Below are positions 44,118 through 56,400 of a DNA stretch of 64,000 bases, one piece after another. Positions within the stretch are counted from its first letter, which is position 1; each line of letters begins with the position of its first letter. The translations under genes were made by a program, and so were the position numbers. The notes below the pieces were generated by a model. That model ran no database searches and was not told the DNA's origin. It saw nothing but the letters and a program-made list of their open reading frames with translations. Source of the DNA: Diphasiastrum complanatum (lineage: Eukaryota > Streptophyta > Lycopodiopsida > Lycopodiales > Lycopodiaceae); NCBI GenBank assembly GCA_029204225.1, contig CM055104.1, positions 41,012,098 through 41,076,097 of the forward strand, in the 5' to 3' direction.

Positions 44118-45200
44118 GGCGACTTCTTCATCAAAAGACCCTCCGTTGAGCTCTTTAGATGATCGTTTTACACATATTGATTCCCGTATGGATCATCTTG
44201 AGAGTCATATTGATCGTATTCTTTCTAGCCTTGAGACTATCCTACCACGAGGGGATACCACCCCCCTAGACATTCTTCATCGTCCTGGTAAAGCACCTTT
44301 ATTCCTATTTTGAGTACGCCTGCTCCTGCTCCTGCTCCATCTCCATCTTCAAGAGGTGCTTTTGGTAGTACGTTTGGTCTCCCTTCATATAGTGCTAGTT
44401 CTTATGGGTCTCCTTTCGGGTCTTCTGTACCACCGCCTGGATTTCCCTCCGCACCACTAGGATTCTACTTTTTCAAGTAGTCCCGAGCCTCATTTTGCTC
44501 GTGATTTTCGTAATCGCATCCAGCTTACTACTTATTCTGGTTCATCTGATGGGAATATCTTAGAAAATTGGTTCTCTAAGTTAAAAACCTATTTTCTTAT
44601 GTATCCCAAGACTGAAACCCAAAAAGTGCAGTTGGCTGCGTTACATTTAGATGGTCGAGCTCAGACTTGGTGGCGTGTCTATCGCTCTGAGCCTACTCGT
44701 GAGGGATTACATATATGGCCTACTTTTTGGCATGATCTTCGTATGGCTATGATTGACCCACAGTGGTTGGTTCGCCAACGTGATCTGTTTCGTAGCCTTC
44801 GCCATACTAGTCATTTGACTGCTTATATTGATCAGTTTACTGAGCTTTCTTACCTTTTTACTGATCTTCATCCTACAGAGCTTATTTCGCGTTTTATTGT
44901 TGGTCTTAGAGGCTCCTTACGATATGATGTTTCCTCTTTTCGGCCTCCTACTCTCTCTGATGCTATCTCCCTGGCTACTACCCTGCAGCATAAGTATCCT
45001 GAGTTGTCCACTTCTTCTCGTTTTTCTCGCCCTCTTTCCACTGCTTCTCGTACTTTGGCTTCTTCTACTACCGTTCCCCCTCACCCTTCTACACCTCGCC
45101 CTGCCTTTGTTCGTCGTTAGTCAGCCGCAGAGTTCGCTGAGATTCAGCAAAAGCGTCTTTGTTATCGCTGTAAGAGTCCAGATCATCTCGCCCGTGATTG
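44118..45200 (+). pseudogene. Gag of the chromovirus element
   Basis: The frame starts at ATG 44118 (MATSSSKDPPLSSLDDRF, coiled-coil-like) and is broken near 44310 and 44477. The retrotransposon gag domain follows at about 44520-45000 (WFSKLKTYFLMYPKTE, LDGRAQTWWRVYRSE, FIVGLRGSLRYDV). After a TAG at 45118 the zinc knuckle CYRCKSPDHLARDC lies at about 45155-45196. The gag core is well preserved, and the LTR divergence is low, so the breaks are fairly recent. Confidence 0.9.
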
Positions 45201-45399
45201 CCGACTGTCTCTTGGTCCTCCTACCGTTGTTTTTTACCATGAGGCTCTTACTCCTGATGATTCTGATGTTTATATCCAGATTCTTGATACTCCTGACCCA
45301 CATTCTGTTGATGAGTAGGCTGACCCGCTTCCTGATGATCCTGCTTCTGTCGCTTGCCATGCGCAGCTTGCTTATGCTACTTGGGCTAGGCGTCCTGGT

Positions 45400-45900
45400 C
45401 CTCGTTCTATTCGGTTACATGTTCGAGACGAGAGTATATTGCTTTGGTGGATACGGGCAGTACACACTTATTTATTAGCAGTTACATTTCCTCCAGGATT
45501 CGTGCTACACCTATTTCTGCTACACAGTCTCTCAGTGTCGAGGTTGCTAGCTCACATACTTTTATCAGCTGCAGATGTTTCATGGCTTGGACTATAGCAT
45601 TGGTGACTTCTCTGGACAGGCAGATTTCTATATTATTCCTCTGGAGCGCTATGACATTATTCTTGGTGCAGATTGGTTTTCATCCCTTGGTACTATTGCT
45701 GTGGATCTTTCTCAGCAGACATTGTCTTTTACACATGCTGGTCGGCATCATTTACTTTCTGGTTTTGTTCCCAGGGTGACTATCAGTTGGTTACTGGGAA
45801 GCAGTTTATGCGTAGCCTACCAAAGGCTCAGGGTGCAGCTTTTTTTATCATTCAGAGTACATCAGTTGCTGCTCCTCCTGCTCCATCCATGGGTCCTCTT
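45400..45900 (+). pseudogene. Retroviral-type aspartic protease of the chromovirus element
   Basis: MVDTGSTHLFISSY at about 45444-45485 carries the catalytic DTG motif. A frameshift precedes FHGLDYSIGD and [17 protein letters not shown] (about 45575-45700), the conserved second half of this protease type. It lies between gag and the reverse transcriptase in the normal order. Confidence 0.85.
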
Positions 45901-46310
45901 CCTCAGGTGATTTCTGACTTATTGCATCGGTATTCTGTGGTCTTTTCAGAACCTACGTCTCTGCCACCATTACGAGATGTCACCCACCATATTGATCTTA
46001 TTCCTGGTGCTACCCCACCCTCTCGTGCTCCATATCGTATGTCTAAAGATGAACGTGATGAGGTCCAGCTCCAAATTGCTTCCCTTTTACGTCGGGGCCT
46101 CATTGTTCCTAGCCATAGTCCTTTTGGTGCTCCTGTCCTCCTTGTTGCCAAAAAAGATGGAACCAAACGCCTTTGCATTGACTATCGTGCTTTAAACAAG
46201 CTGACTATTCGTAATCAGTATCCTATACCTCACATGGATGACCTTTTTGATCAGCTTGGCACTTCTTCCATCTTTTCCAAAATTGACCTACGTTCTGGAT
46301 ACTACCAAAT
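45900..46310 (+). pseudogene. Truncated reverse transcriptase of the chromovirus element
   Basis: The fingers region is present ([84 protein letters not shown]). The sequence then jumps, at about 46310, to the end of RNase H or start of integrase. The palm with its YxDD catalytic motif, the thumb and RNase H are deleted, a loss of roughly 350 codons or more, so the copy cannot reverse transcribe by itself. Confidence 0.9.
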
Positions 46311-47762
46311 TACTTTTTTGATGTTTATCATACTCGTCCCCTTTCGTCCTCTCAGAAGTTCCAGGTTTATACTATTGTTGATGATCGTTTATACCACTAT
46401 GGTGCTTTATGTATTCCCAGTTCTCTTTCCATTCGTCCTCAGTTGTTGTCTGATGCTCATGCTTCCCCCTATTGGTGGCCATTTTGGTTTTCAAAAGTCT
46501 TATGCACGTCTTAAAGACAATTTCTATTGGCCATCCATGAAGTCTGGGCTAGCCCATCTTATTCGTGATTGTCCTTTTTGTGCCCGTAATAAATACTCCC
46601 GTGCTAAGTCCGCTGGTTTGCTCCAGAGTTGGCCCATTCCTCATCGCCAGTGGACAAATATTTCTATGGACTTTATCCTTGGTCTTCCTCATACCCGCCG
46701 TGGTCATGACTCGTGTATGGTGGTGGTAGACCGGTTCTCGAAACAGGCACACTTTATACCGGTCCGCAGTACTATTACAGCTGAGCACGTCTTTTTCTAT
46801 CAGATATTTTTCGCCTGCATGGTATGCCACGTACTATCCTATCTGATCGGGATAGTAAGTTTACATCTACGTTCTGGGCAGAGCTTATGCGTATTTTGGA
46901 TGTACAACTTATGATGGGTACTGCTTATCATTCTACTGCTGATAGGCAGACTGAGGTCCTTAATCGGATCCTTGAGGATTACCTTCGACATTTTGTTTCT
47001 CCTTCTGGAAAGGATTGGGACCAGCATTTATGTTTGGCAGAGTATAGCTATAATAGCTTTGTTAGTACCAGCACTGGAGTTTCACCTTTCTTATTGGCTC
47101 ATGGGTATGCTCCACTTTTGCCAGGGGTGCCTCTTCCTCCTGATGATACACCAATTACCATTGCTTCTTTTTTATCCGGTGCTCGTGAGCTTATTGCTAG
47201 GGATACTACTCACTTACAACATGTTCAGCAGCGCTATCAGACTTCTGTTGATCGTCATCGCCGTCATGTTGAGTTTTAGGTTGGTGATATGGTTTACCTC
47301 CGGTTACGCTTTGCACGTCATCACTTTGTTCAGGGTCACGCTTCTACTGAGAAGCTTGCACCACGCTATTATGGGCCTTACTGTATCTTGGATCGCCTCA
47401 GCCCTGTTACATACCGGTTACAGTTGCCTGATTCTACACGAGCTTGTGATATCTTTCATGTTAGCCTGTTACGAGCTGCCATTGAGGATGATGCTCCTCG
47501 CGATCTCACATTTCCTACAGAGCCAAAGCTGTTCCCTTTTTTGCCAGCCGCCATCCATCATGTTCGCGTTCAGTACAGTCGACGTCGCAGGCAGGTTCAG
47601 TTTTTAGTACAGTGGGATGGTCGTCCTCTTGAGGAGGCCACTTGGGAGCCTATTGATGTGTTTTATCATACACCATTATTGGCAGATCAGGCTCGAGCCC
47701 TCATGGCTTTAGTTCTCTCCTCTACTACAGATGTCATTGTAGATGTTCCCTCTGCTTCATGA
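46310..47762 (+). pseudogene. Integrase with C-terminal chromodomain of the chromovirus element
   Basis: The zinc-binding and catalytic parts include [19 protein letters not shown] with [10 protein letters not shown], then [45 protein letters not shown] and YHSTADRQTEVLNRIL, containing the D, D and E positions. A frameshift lies near 46820 and a TAG at about 47277. The tail has KLAPRYYGPYCILDRLSPV and DIFHVSLLR, followed by a chromodomain (HVRVQYSRRRRQVQFLVQW, GRPLEEATWEP, about 47560-47660). The chromodomain places the element among Ty3/Gypsy chromoviruses, which it would target to chromatin. Confidence 0.92.
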
Positions 47763-47899
47763 TTCGGCTAGCTATGACTCTTTTTTATTGTCGTATTTGC
47801 TTAGTACTTGCTTTACACAGTTATGATGCTTTTGGGGTATTTGTTGTGACGACTTATGTCCTCTCCATCAGTATTTCCATTAGTTCGTGATTTTTCAGC

Positions 47900-48181
47900 T
47901 GGCCTTGGGCCCTATTTGGTTATATTTTTAGGACTTGGTCACATTGATTTGGAGTGGGGGTCCTCCTATTGGGAGGGCGCACTATTTTCCCTCCAAATCC
48001 TTTTCCCTCCCTTTTTTTGAATCCTCCATTTAATTCAGGGAGAGGGTATAAGTAGGGCAACATTGTATTCCTTTATTCAGTTTATGATGATTGCTCCTGT
48101 TTAGCCTCCTTAAGCATTCTCTTCCTGCTTTCTCGCTTAAGTCCTGCTTTCTAGCATAGCTAGTGAATCTTAGCTTGTAAC
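47900..48181 (+). repeat. 3' LTR of the chromovirus Ty3/Gypsy element
   Basis: Also 282 bp and pairs with 42837-43118. The sequence just before it (ATTTTTCAGC) is not purine-rich, so a normal polypurine tract is not visible, and no 5-bp direct repeat flanks the two LTRs. Confidence 0.9.
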
Positions 48182-48610
48182 TAGTTAGGCTGTGACAGAG
48201 GAGGATGAGTTAGATGATTTTGATGATCCGGATGCCACAGGCATCTTGAGGACATGTTGTAGATGTTGTCATGTTGTTCATTTTTGTTCTATTCACACTG
48301 TATTTTTTTGAGGTCAGACCCCAGCCGTATGTGGGGGGCTCTATATGATGAGATTATATACAGAGCATCTCACTTGTTTTCCAGATGGATAGCCAGTTGA
48401 TGTGCATTGTGTACACTGATGAGATGGTTTACTATGATAGCCTCCCCCTCTCTCTATCTCCCTCTCTCTCTTAACAATAAAAAAAGGTCATTGAATAATT
48501 TGAAGTAAATAATCTAAACTCCCTACAAATCTGCTTTTTCTGGAATTTTTTAGCATTTTTTTGGGCTATTTTTGGGGGTGGGACAGAAAAAAGATGATTA
48601 ATTAACTAAT
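48182..48610. other. Right flank of the Gypsy element; possible continuation of the interrupted Pro/Thr-rich gene
   Basis: The frame starting near 48188 is acidic for a short way (EEDELDDFDDPDATG), then stops. A CT-rich run (CCCCCTCTCTCTATCTCCCT) is at about 48445-48470. Whether this continues the ORF left of the Gypsy cannot be shown. Confidence 0.3.
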
Positions 48611-48614
48611 TACC

Positions 48615-48697
48615 TGTATGGTTCACCACGGTTCCAAGTTAAAATTTCTGAGAACTGTACGGTTCTCAGAACTGTGGTGAACCGTACACGGTTCATT
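48615..48697. repeat. Fold-back repeat
   Basis: Left arm TGTATGGTTCACCACGGTTC (48615-48634) faces right arm GAACTGTGGTGAACCGTACA (48669-48688), with two mismatches over 20 bp. An inner near-palindrome GAGAACTGTACGGTTCTC lies at 48650-48667. Confidence 0.7.
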
Positions 48698-48719
48698 AAT
48701 TCTATGATAGGATCTAGAT

Positions 48720-50016
48720 TTAGGTCAAGCTTTTTTCTTTTTCTTTTAGCTTTTTGCCTTTGGCTTTATCTAAGACTATTAGAGTCCATATAAGGGGGAC
48801 TGGCTCCCCACCTCCTCTGTTCCATTGTTGCCAGCTTCAAACTTAGGATTGATCTTAGATAATCTCCTTCTGCTCAACCATCCTGTTGTTGTGTGTGTGA
48901 GTACTAATATTCCTCCTTTGAATTATTCCCATATTTCTGACACAATAATAATGACAAGTATGGAGTCTGGACAAAAAGATGCGTGTGCAAAATCCTCGCA
49001 TACAACCTTTTTAGAACTTCACAACTGGGAAGTCTGTTGTAGATTTTTTGCTTGTTTTTGGCAGTGCGAACTGCTTGAAGATCTCGTTCAGTTTCCACTT
49101 TATCTGCCATTCTCACAGACCAGTGGCTCATTATTAAGATTTTGTGGTTTTTATGTATCCCTAAAGCCCCCCAAAGGCATCCCTTTCAAAGCCCTAAACC
49201 CCCCATCTTTTTTCAAAATTTAGAATGTTTTTAATATATACTTCATTATGTTTTTTTTTCCTTGTTCCGGAAAGGAACAGGCAATTATGGTGTATCAGCA
49301 TGTTATACTGTAACAGACTGTTTCAAGTGTTGAATGAGACCTTTTTTTGTGTCTTTTCTTGTCAGATTCTTTGACCGTGAAGTAGTTTTGAGAGTTCTAG
49401 AAAGCAAAATGAAGTAATGACACCAAGTTTACCACAACATCTTATTAACTGACACCAAATTGTTTTGGTGATGACTTTACAGTTGACCCTTTTGTAAACT
49501 CTGATATGACATTAACCGGGTAGTAACACAACAGGTTATTGTCTTAGCAGGTTGTCTTGAAATGTAAGAGAATACATAATGTATAATGTAAATCTTGTGC
49601 TAGAACTTATGTATGTACCATTTCACCTGAAGTTTTTACTGCAGTATATTATATCTGTCAAAAAGAAAGATATAGACACTTTATGAGTCTTCTCTTGTTT
49701 TGCCACTAATGTAAAACTGCAATTCATGAGATTTCAGTTTATGGATAAATTGGTGGAATGTTCCAATCAGCATGATGGGTAATCTAGATGTTTACAGCTG
49801 CTAGGTCTTGTATTACTGCAAGTTTAAGGCAGGGAATCCTTATCTATGCATGTTTGATATATAGTGAAGCCATTTTGCTTTCTCTTTTATGAAGCTAGTC
49901 TAGTATAGAATACAAGTCTTCATTGTGGTGTATGCAAACGGATTTTTTTGTCATTTAGTTGTGTAAAAAGGAGTGTCTTGAGAACACATATGTGACATTG
50001 TTACTTGGCTTCATAG
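48720..50016 (+). other. Expected location of the first exon and promoter of the CCCH-RRM gene
   Basis: Exon 50017 begins one base inside a codon, so an upstream coding exon must exist. The stretch has a short leader-like sequence (GGCTCCCCACCTCCTCTGTT near 48800) and an ORF at 48825-49223, but I could not find a segment of convincing similarity with the right phase. Confidence 0.3.
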
Positions 50017-53000
50017 AACGGAGGCAGATCCAATTTTGTTGGCAAATTATGTTGCTGCACTGCTGAAAAACAACAAGCCCAAGAAGGAGTTGCAGAAACT
50101 GTGCAACGAACAGCTCCACGACTTTCTTGGTGACGGTATATTGGTCATCTGCAATTCTGATTAAGTCTTTAAAGCATTCGAAATCCCAGCTTTTAGTGTC
50201 CCCTTTTGAATGGATTTATTATTCAGTCTCTTGTGTGCCATTAAAGTTTCTAAACCCTCTCTATTTATTTTTCTCGGATAAGATGCAGTTTGATCAGTTT
50301 AATTTTCCTAACAGAAACTCAAGAACTTGGTAAAATGTGCCATTTGAATGCTGTTTATATGCACCATTAACTTGGTCCACGAATTATAGTTTCTGCCAAA
50401 AGATTCAAAATTTATATTCCAATGAACATTCGGACTCCCATTTAATCTTATGTGCATTTTGTTCTGAGCTTTACCTCTTTGACACAACTGACTTTCTGTT
50501 ATGTTTATCTATCTACACACATGCAAATCTCACTAGTGTTTCCACCCAGTTCAGAATCGACCTTTTCAGAATCGGATGAATCAGCATGAATCGTAATTCT
50601 GAATTGGGTCCCTTCCAAAGAATCGGCAATTTTTTTTTTTTTTGCATTTTTTTAGATATAATGCTAAAAAAATATCTAATGTATTATGTATAATGTCTAC
50701 AATGTGTCTAAAGTCTTATAGATGTTAGATTGCTATTGAAAACATATATTTCAAAGTTCACTATTGCTGGTAGAAAGCTGAAGCTTACCATATCACAATT
50801 CAGCGTTCAGAGAATCACAAGTGAACATAACAATGTTGAATGGACACATTTCAAACTTCATAAACTAGATTGCATGCTCCAACTTCCACTTAACATTGTA
50901 ATTTATAATTTATTCATGATCCATCATCAAACATCCATCACACAATATACTAGGTAAACATTTGAATACAAATCATAACATTGGCAAGCCAAAACAAAGA
51001 ATCGTTAATGTCACAATCAAAGAATTGTTCAGAATCAAAGAACTGTTTTTTTCTTTCTGGGTCCGATTCTTTCCGATTTGAATCGAACCCGACCTATTCT
51101 TTGACGTATCGCGGTTCGTTCGCCCACGAACCGTGGTTTGTGGAAACTAAATCTCACAAGGAAATGTATGCTTCATGGGTTACCTTAGAAGAGTTTCCTT
51201 TTCTAGCACTAAAATGCAAGCTTTTATGCTCCCAAGCCTTCCTCCTGCCTTTTTAAACTGTGTATCTAGTTATAGTGAATCATAAATGCAATTGCAGATT
51301 ATCGGGATTCAACCACTACAATTCATTGAGTTCTCACCTTTTTAAAGAAGTCATATGCTTGCACTCTATTCTCTTTTTTAATTGTCACCAAAGAGGAACT
51401 TGAACATTTCAAAGACTAGCTTGGTGTCAATTTTGTGTGCTTCTGTTTTTGCTCCGTCAAAAGTTTTCTCTTGACTTTGGGAGGTGCTTGAGAACTTGTT
51501 TGTTAGCCAACTCTTGCCGGAAACTTGCCAGCGGTGGAACCTTTTTATGTTGCATAAATGTGATTCTGGTTGAAAACATAAATGACTTTCATGATCTCCA
51601 TGTTATTTGAAGTTTGATGCGAAACTACTGTCAAAATGGCTGCTGTGTTAATTGGCTCAAATTTACTTTCTTGGTTCCACCGGGACCTTTGATAGTAGCA
51701 AATTTATGATGTGCATTTCAAGAGTCAACAGAGATTTGTGATTCAAGGTGTGTGTGTTATCTATTGAAGTGAATTTTTGCATGTGTTTATTGCTATGTTT
51801 CTTCTGCTAATCCGCTGTCTCTGTACGTTGTAAAATCGTATGAAACTTTTTCTGCTCCAATAATCTTGGAAAATGTGATATCGTTCTGAAAAAGATTAGC
51901 CTTTTGTCAGAGGACTATCATTTTTACATTATTATGAAAATGCTATCAGTAAAGTAAGTTTTTGTAACTGAGTATGATTTGAGATGAATTGCTTGCTGTG
52001 AATCATTTCAGGGACAAGGGGCTTTGTCATTAAGCTTTTCCATGCTTTAGAGGATGGATCTCTTTTAAACTCAGGGGAGGAATCAGATCTTGTGATGCAA
52101 AATGATGGAGGCCTAGGAACGGTAAATGTTGATGTTAACGAACCAAAGGGTTCTCCATGCCAAGAACGTATCCCCAGCACTGCAGTTCGCCGGCTAGGTG
52201 ATGAAGTTAATGATGAAAGCTCTGATGATGAAGATGATGATCGAAATCACAAGCATCGGAGGCGCATATCACGATCTCGATCATTCGACAGAGATAGAGG
52301 TGGTGAGGAGGAGGATGAAAGAATGCCGTATAGGAAGCACGGAAGATCAGATAATCCTCAGCAGCCAATGCGAGAAAGTGAGCATCATACATTTGAGCAC
52401 CGCAGAGCATCTGGTAATGCAGACAAGGATGGAATTTCTAGAAGAGTAACCAAAGAACATGGATTCGGTCCCCATTCTCGCCTAAATCTGGAAGGTCAGC
52501 GGGGAGGGGCAGGGGGAGGGTTGAGAGCAGGCTCACAATTTTTAAGTGATCCTCCTGGGCCTGGTTCCCGGTTTCTCGTTCCACATCTACCTACACGTGG
52601 AGGAATAGGCCGAGGAAGAGGACCTGGAAATGGCACCTGGTTGCCACATGAGCAGCGACTTGTTCCTCTGTTCCCTGATGGCCCTGATTTCCAAAGTCCA
52701 GCTATTGCTCAAGGGCCTCCTAATGTGAACTTTTATGCAAACAGGGGAATTTCTGGTCGTGGGGGTGCCCCTCAGCCTCCTTGGAGCGGATTTACGCCTT
52801 TGTCAGCAATCAGCAATGGATCATTAGAACATCCACATCCCCTTAATCCAGGAATACAAGGTGCACGAAAGGCTACTCTAAATTCTTCTGTAGGGAATGT
52901 CATGGGTATGTCTATTCCTCGTCCTAGGTGCCTAGATTTTGAAGAGCGAGGATACTGTCTGCGAGGAGATCTTTGTCCAATGGAGCATGGAGCTAACAGG

Positions 53001-55272
53001 ATAGTTGTTGAAGATTTTCAGGTGATTCAGTTTTACATATACTTCATTCATGATAGTTTGTAAGAAGAGTCTCTCTCTCATCTAGAGAGAGCCCCCCCCA
53101 CACACATATGCCAACTGATAGCAGATAGCTTATCTACAATCTATCACCTGATATATCTATAGGATTATATAATCAGAAAAAAAGTAAGGAAAAGATTATC
53201 CTTCAAATATATTGGTGAGTGATGGTGTACTTTACATAGATTGTAGACAAGCTACCTGGTATTGGTCATCAAGAGAGAGTTAGGTTATGTTTTAAGTGTA
53301 GCTTGTCTATAAACTGAGATATTTTTCATTAACAATATTGCTAATCATAGTTTCTGGTTTTGCTTCATTTCAGAGTCTTTCAAAATTCAATCTTCCAGCT
53401 ACTCTACCAGGTGGACGAAATGCGCCAATTGGACCATCACCTGTTTCTGCACCTTCTGCCATATCCATGCTAATGCCAACCATAGATATAGCAGGAAGAG
53501 GCAGCCGTGAAAACCGTGAAACTACTCTCTCGGTTGGAGAAAGGACGGGGATACTGAACGGAGCAACTGGTGGGATGGAGCCTGATTCATATGACCCTGA
53601 TCAACCTCTGTTCAATAAAGAACCTTTAGATCCTGTTCCAGGAATGAGAAAGTTGCCATCTTTTCAAAAAGAGCGACTTAAACAAGATTGGGAAAGAACT
53701 GTACCTGAAATTCAAGAAGTGGAAGATTTTGATTTCGTTGACTTTGGAAAGCCAAGCAGAGGGATCAAACCAAATGCTGGATTTAAAGGTACAGAGACAA
53801 CACCATCTGTGTGGGACAGGATTGGACCTGTTGATCGTTTTGGAAATAAATTACTGACTGTTGTCAGTAAAGTCCCTCCAATCAGAAAGCCGCTGAAAGT
53901 AGATGATCTTGAAGAACAAGTTTATGGTAGAGGTAGCTTGCAAGATATTCGAGGAGATAGAGAAGTGGAAGCAGTGGATGAAGCTGGACTTGAAGGTCAA
54001 GATGCTGTACTTGGTCGAAATTCAGGAGGGATTATTTCAGCCACACAGGTGGATTTCCAGTCTCTGTTGCGGCCAAATGACGGAATTCCTCATGTTTCTC
54101 ATAGACCTGGTGGTCATGGAAGTGGTGGTGTGGTGGGGGAGCGGGCTCAGCGAACCCTTTATGTACGATGTATACCGACAACAAGCAACAAGGCAGATTT
54201 GTTACTCGCCCACTTTCAGAAATTTGGTGAAGTTTTAGATATCCGCATTCCCCTTCATAGTGATCGAGCATTTGTTCAATTTGCACGACGTGAAGATGCT
54301 GAAAAGGCACTTTCTTCACCAGATGCTGTTATGGGCAATCGGTTCATTCGTCTCTCATGGGCCAATCGTGACAACATTTTTGATCCAGGAGAGCTCTCAA
54401 CAGCTACAATGCCTCTACGACCCTCTGTGAACTCTGTGAATGGCCAAAAAGTTATCTCACAAGTAGTACCTGCATCAAAGGATGTGGCAAGACCTGTTGG
54501 CACAGGTACTTCTGAATCGTCAGTCATAGAAGTGACAGGAAAGGTGGTCACTGGAAATGGTTCGGCATCTACAGCTTCTTCAAACAAAAAGCAGGAGGAG
54601 CTGGAACAGATGAAGGAAGAAATTCGTAAAAAACAGGAAGCTCTTGCTAAGAAACGTGAAGATTTCCGACAAAAATTAGAAAAGCTTGCAAAACAGGTAA
54701 CACTTCCTATAAAACTTCATTCATGACAATTCTTGATGCTAGATGTGATTTTGACAAAGTAAATAATAAAAAGGCATGCCTTTATGGTCTGTTAAATGAT
54801 ATTTTGAAACCTGTTTTGGTAATTTTAGCCCCTCTTGATGCAGGGAATTGGGCCACAAACAGAAGTGTCTGAAGGATCACAGCCTTTAAAAAGACAAAAG
54901 CTTGGGGAATTGAATGACAGTAGTAGCTCTCTTGCTGAAAGGCAAGGTTCTTCTGGAGCTGTTTCATCCCAAGGCATACCACTGTCGGCATCCATCAATT
55001 CAGTAGTTGAGCAGCAAGCATCTCCTGCTGTACTCCTAAAGTCTAATGCTGAAGAGGGTTCCAAAATAGCAGCAACTATGATAACAGCATTACAACCTGC
55101 TAGTCCATTACCCTTTTCCAGGGGCATAAAGTCCCCTCATCCACGAGGAAGTGTCACGGGGCCAGGCTTGGGTTATGCATCTTCTTTGGCCTGGGGTCCT
55201 GCACGCTATAAGCTGGATAACCGGACAATGGTTTTCAGGATTGTTCCACCTATACCAGCCGTTATCTCAGAT
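50017..55272 (+). CDS. CCCH zinc-finger and RRM RNA-binding protein (RBM26/27-like; plant C3H41-like), four exons, both ends missing
   Basis: Exons are 50017-50135, 52012-53021, 53374-54696 and 54844-55272, all with GT-AG introns and matching phases (about 960 residues, no stops). The first exon plus the start of the second encode a PWI-like segment (PILLANYVAALLKNNKP, LHDFLGD, FVIKLFHALEDG). Next come an acidic and Arg/Ser-rich region (DDEDDDRNHKHRRR, SRSRSFDRDR), a Gly-rich stretch, and the finger CLDFEERGYCLRGDLCPMEH (CX8CX5CX3H) at about 52928-52990. The RRM in exon 3 has RNP2-like LYVRCIPTT (about 54159) and RNP1-like RAFVQFAR (about 54268). A coiled coil follows (EELEQMKEEIRKKQEAL). Exon 4 ends in MVFRIVPPIPAVISD. 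Relatives act in nuclear RNA processing and decay. The first exon and the C-terminal RRM-like region were not found. Confidence 0.92.
50540..51145. mobile_element. Possible non-autonomous element in an intron of the CCCH-RRM gene
   Basis: Both sides of this stretch are rich in AGAATCG/CGATTCT words (AGAATCGACC, CAGAATCGGATG on the left; CCGATTCTTTCCGATTTG on the right), with a T14 run near 50631. The pattern resembles the subterminal repeats of the element at 4.09-5.12 kb. No transposase or target duplication was found. Confidence 0.3.
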
Positions 55273-56400
55273 GTATGTTGTCCTTTGTTTGCCTACCTTT
55301 TTATTGGCACAAGCATTAAATTGGAGGTTTATGGTTGCGTGTTTGCAGTGGTTTGCATGATTGGGGTACAAGCCTTACATGCCATCATTTGCTGTTTTGT
55401 GAAAGGAGGTTTTTTAGGTGCGAATATCTGGATTGCCAGTGTAGTTCATAGAGGTATGAAGTGTTGGCATCAACTTAACTGTGAATATCCTCTGTACATA
55501 AAGGTTTTTATTCCTTCTTGTTACCGAGGATGGAACTATCTTTGACTCAAAATGTGCGAGCAGTGGCCTTGCAATAATCACATAGTCCCCTCCATTGAGC
55601 ACTCTTTGGAGCCAGTTCCTAAATCAGGAACAGAAACATCGTTACAAGTTAAATCTCACCCCTAATCTTGCAGTTTAATCCTATCCACATGACATATCCA
55701 GATAGCAGTAGTCTCCTGAGCTCACCCTTTGTCATCCCTTCCATGGAGGAAGATTTATAGTGTACCTGTTACTTGCTGGTACCACTATCACGGTTCACCT
55801 TTAAACACCAACTTTGGCTATGGCCCTTGTTTTAGTATTTGTGTCTTGAATTTTCTTGGGTATGTGGATGCACCAGGGAATGCAAAGTATTTTCAGTTTC
55901 ATTTAAAGACTGCAATACAAAAGGGTGCTTTTTTTAAGTCGGTTTATTAGTTGCCGGTTTTATGTAGCAAGAGTTTTTGAATGTCCCAGAAAGTTTTACG
56001 TGAGAAAATCGTAACTAGATCGGCTTGTTTTTACGCTATCTTTCTCTATTAGCTCTTCACTAAGAAAAATGCTAACCAAGATATTTGATTTAATTTTTTT
56101 CATTCATTGTTTTGTGTTTGGCTATTTATTCATTCCCAATACAAGTTTGAGCAGATAATGGATGCATATTTCTGTGATCAAGTTTTCAGTAAATTTTTTT
56201 CACATCAAATTTTTTGATGTTTTTTGGAAAACATTCGAATAATACCAGCTATGGTTTATTCTACAATATATCAGTTTTTATGATTCTTCGAGGAGTTTGA
56301 CATTTGAAAGCATAGTTCATTTTCTGGCACACACTTTCCCATTCCGGAAAAGGAACGCATTCCTTATGGAATAGTCTCTTAATATCTTGTCCTAAGGAGA
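55273..56400. other. Intron or flank after exon 4 of the CCCH-RRM gene
   Basis: The frame stays open to 55545, but its composition changes after the GT at 55273 and becomes hydrophobic without similarity to the family, so read-through is unlikely to be coding. No further exon of the gene was recognised before the window ends. Confidence 0.5.

Noticed and set aside
45673-46914. A single 413-residue protein
   Set aside because: It is a chance fusion of the reverse transcriptase fingers, an out-of-frame stretch and integrase across a deletion, not one functional product.
55273-55545. Continuation of the CCCH-RRM reading frame past 55272
   Set aside because: The sequence after the GTATGT donor becomes hydrophobic and loses any resemblance to the family, as expected for intron.
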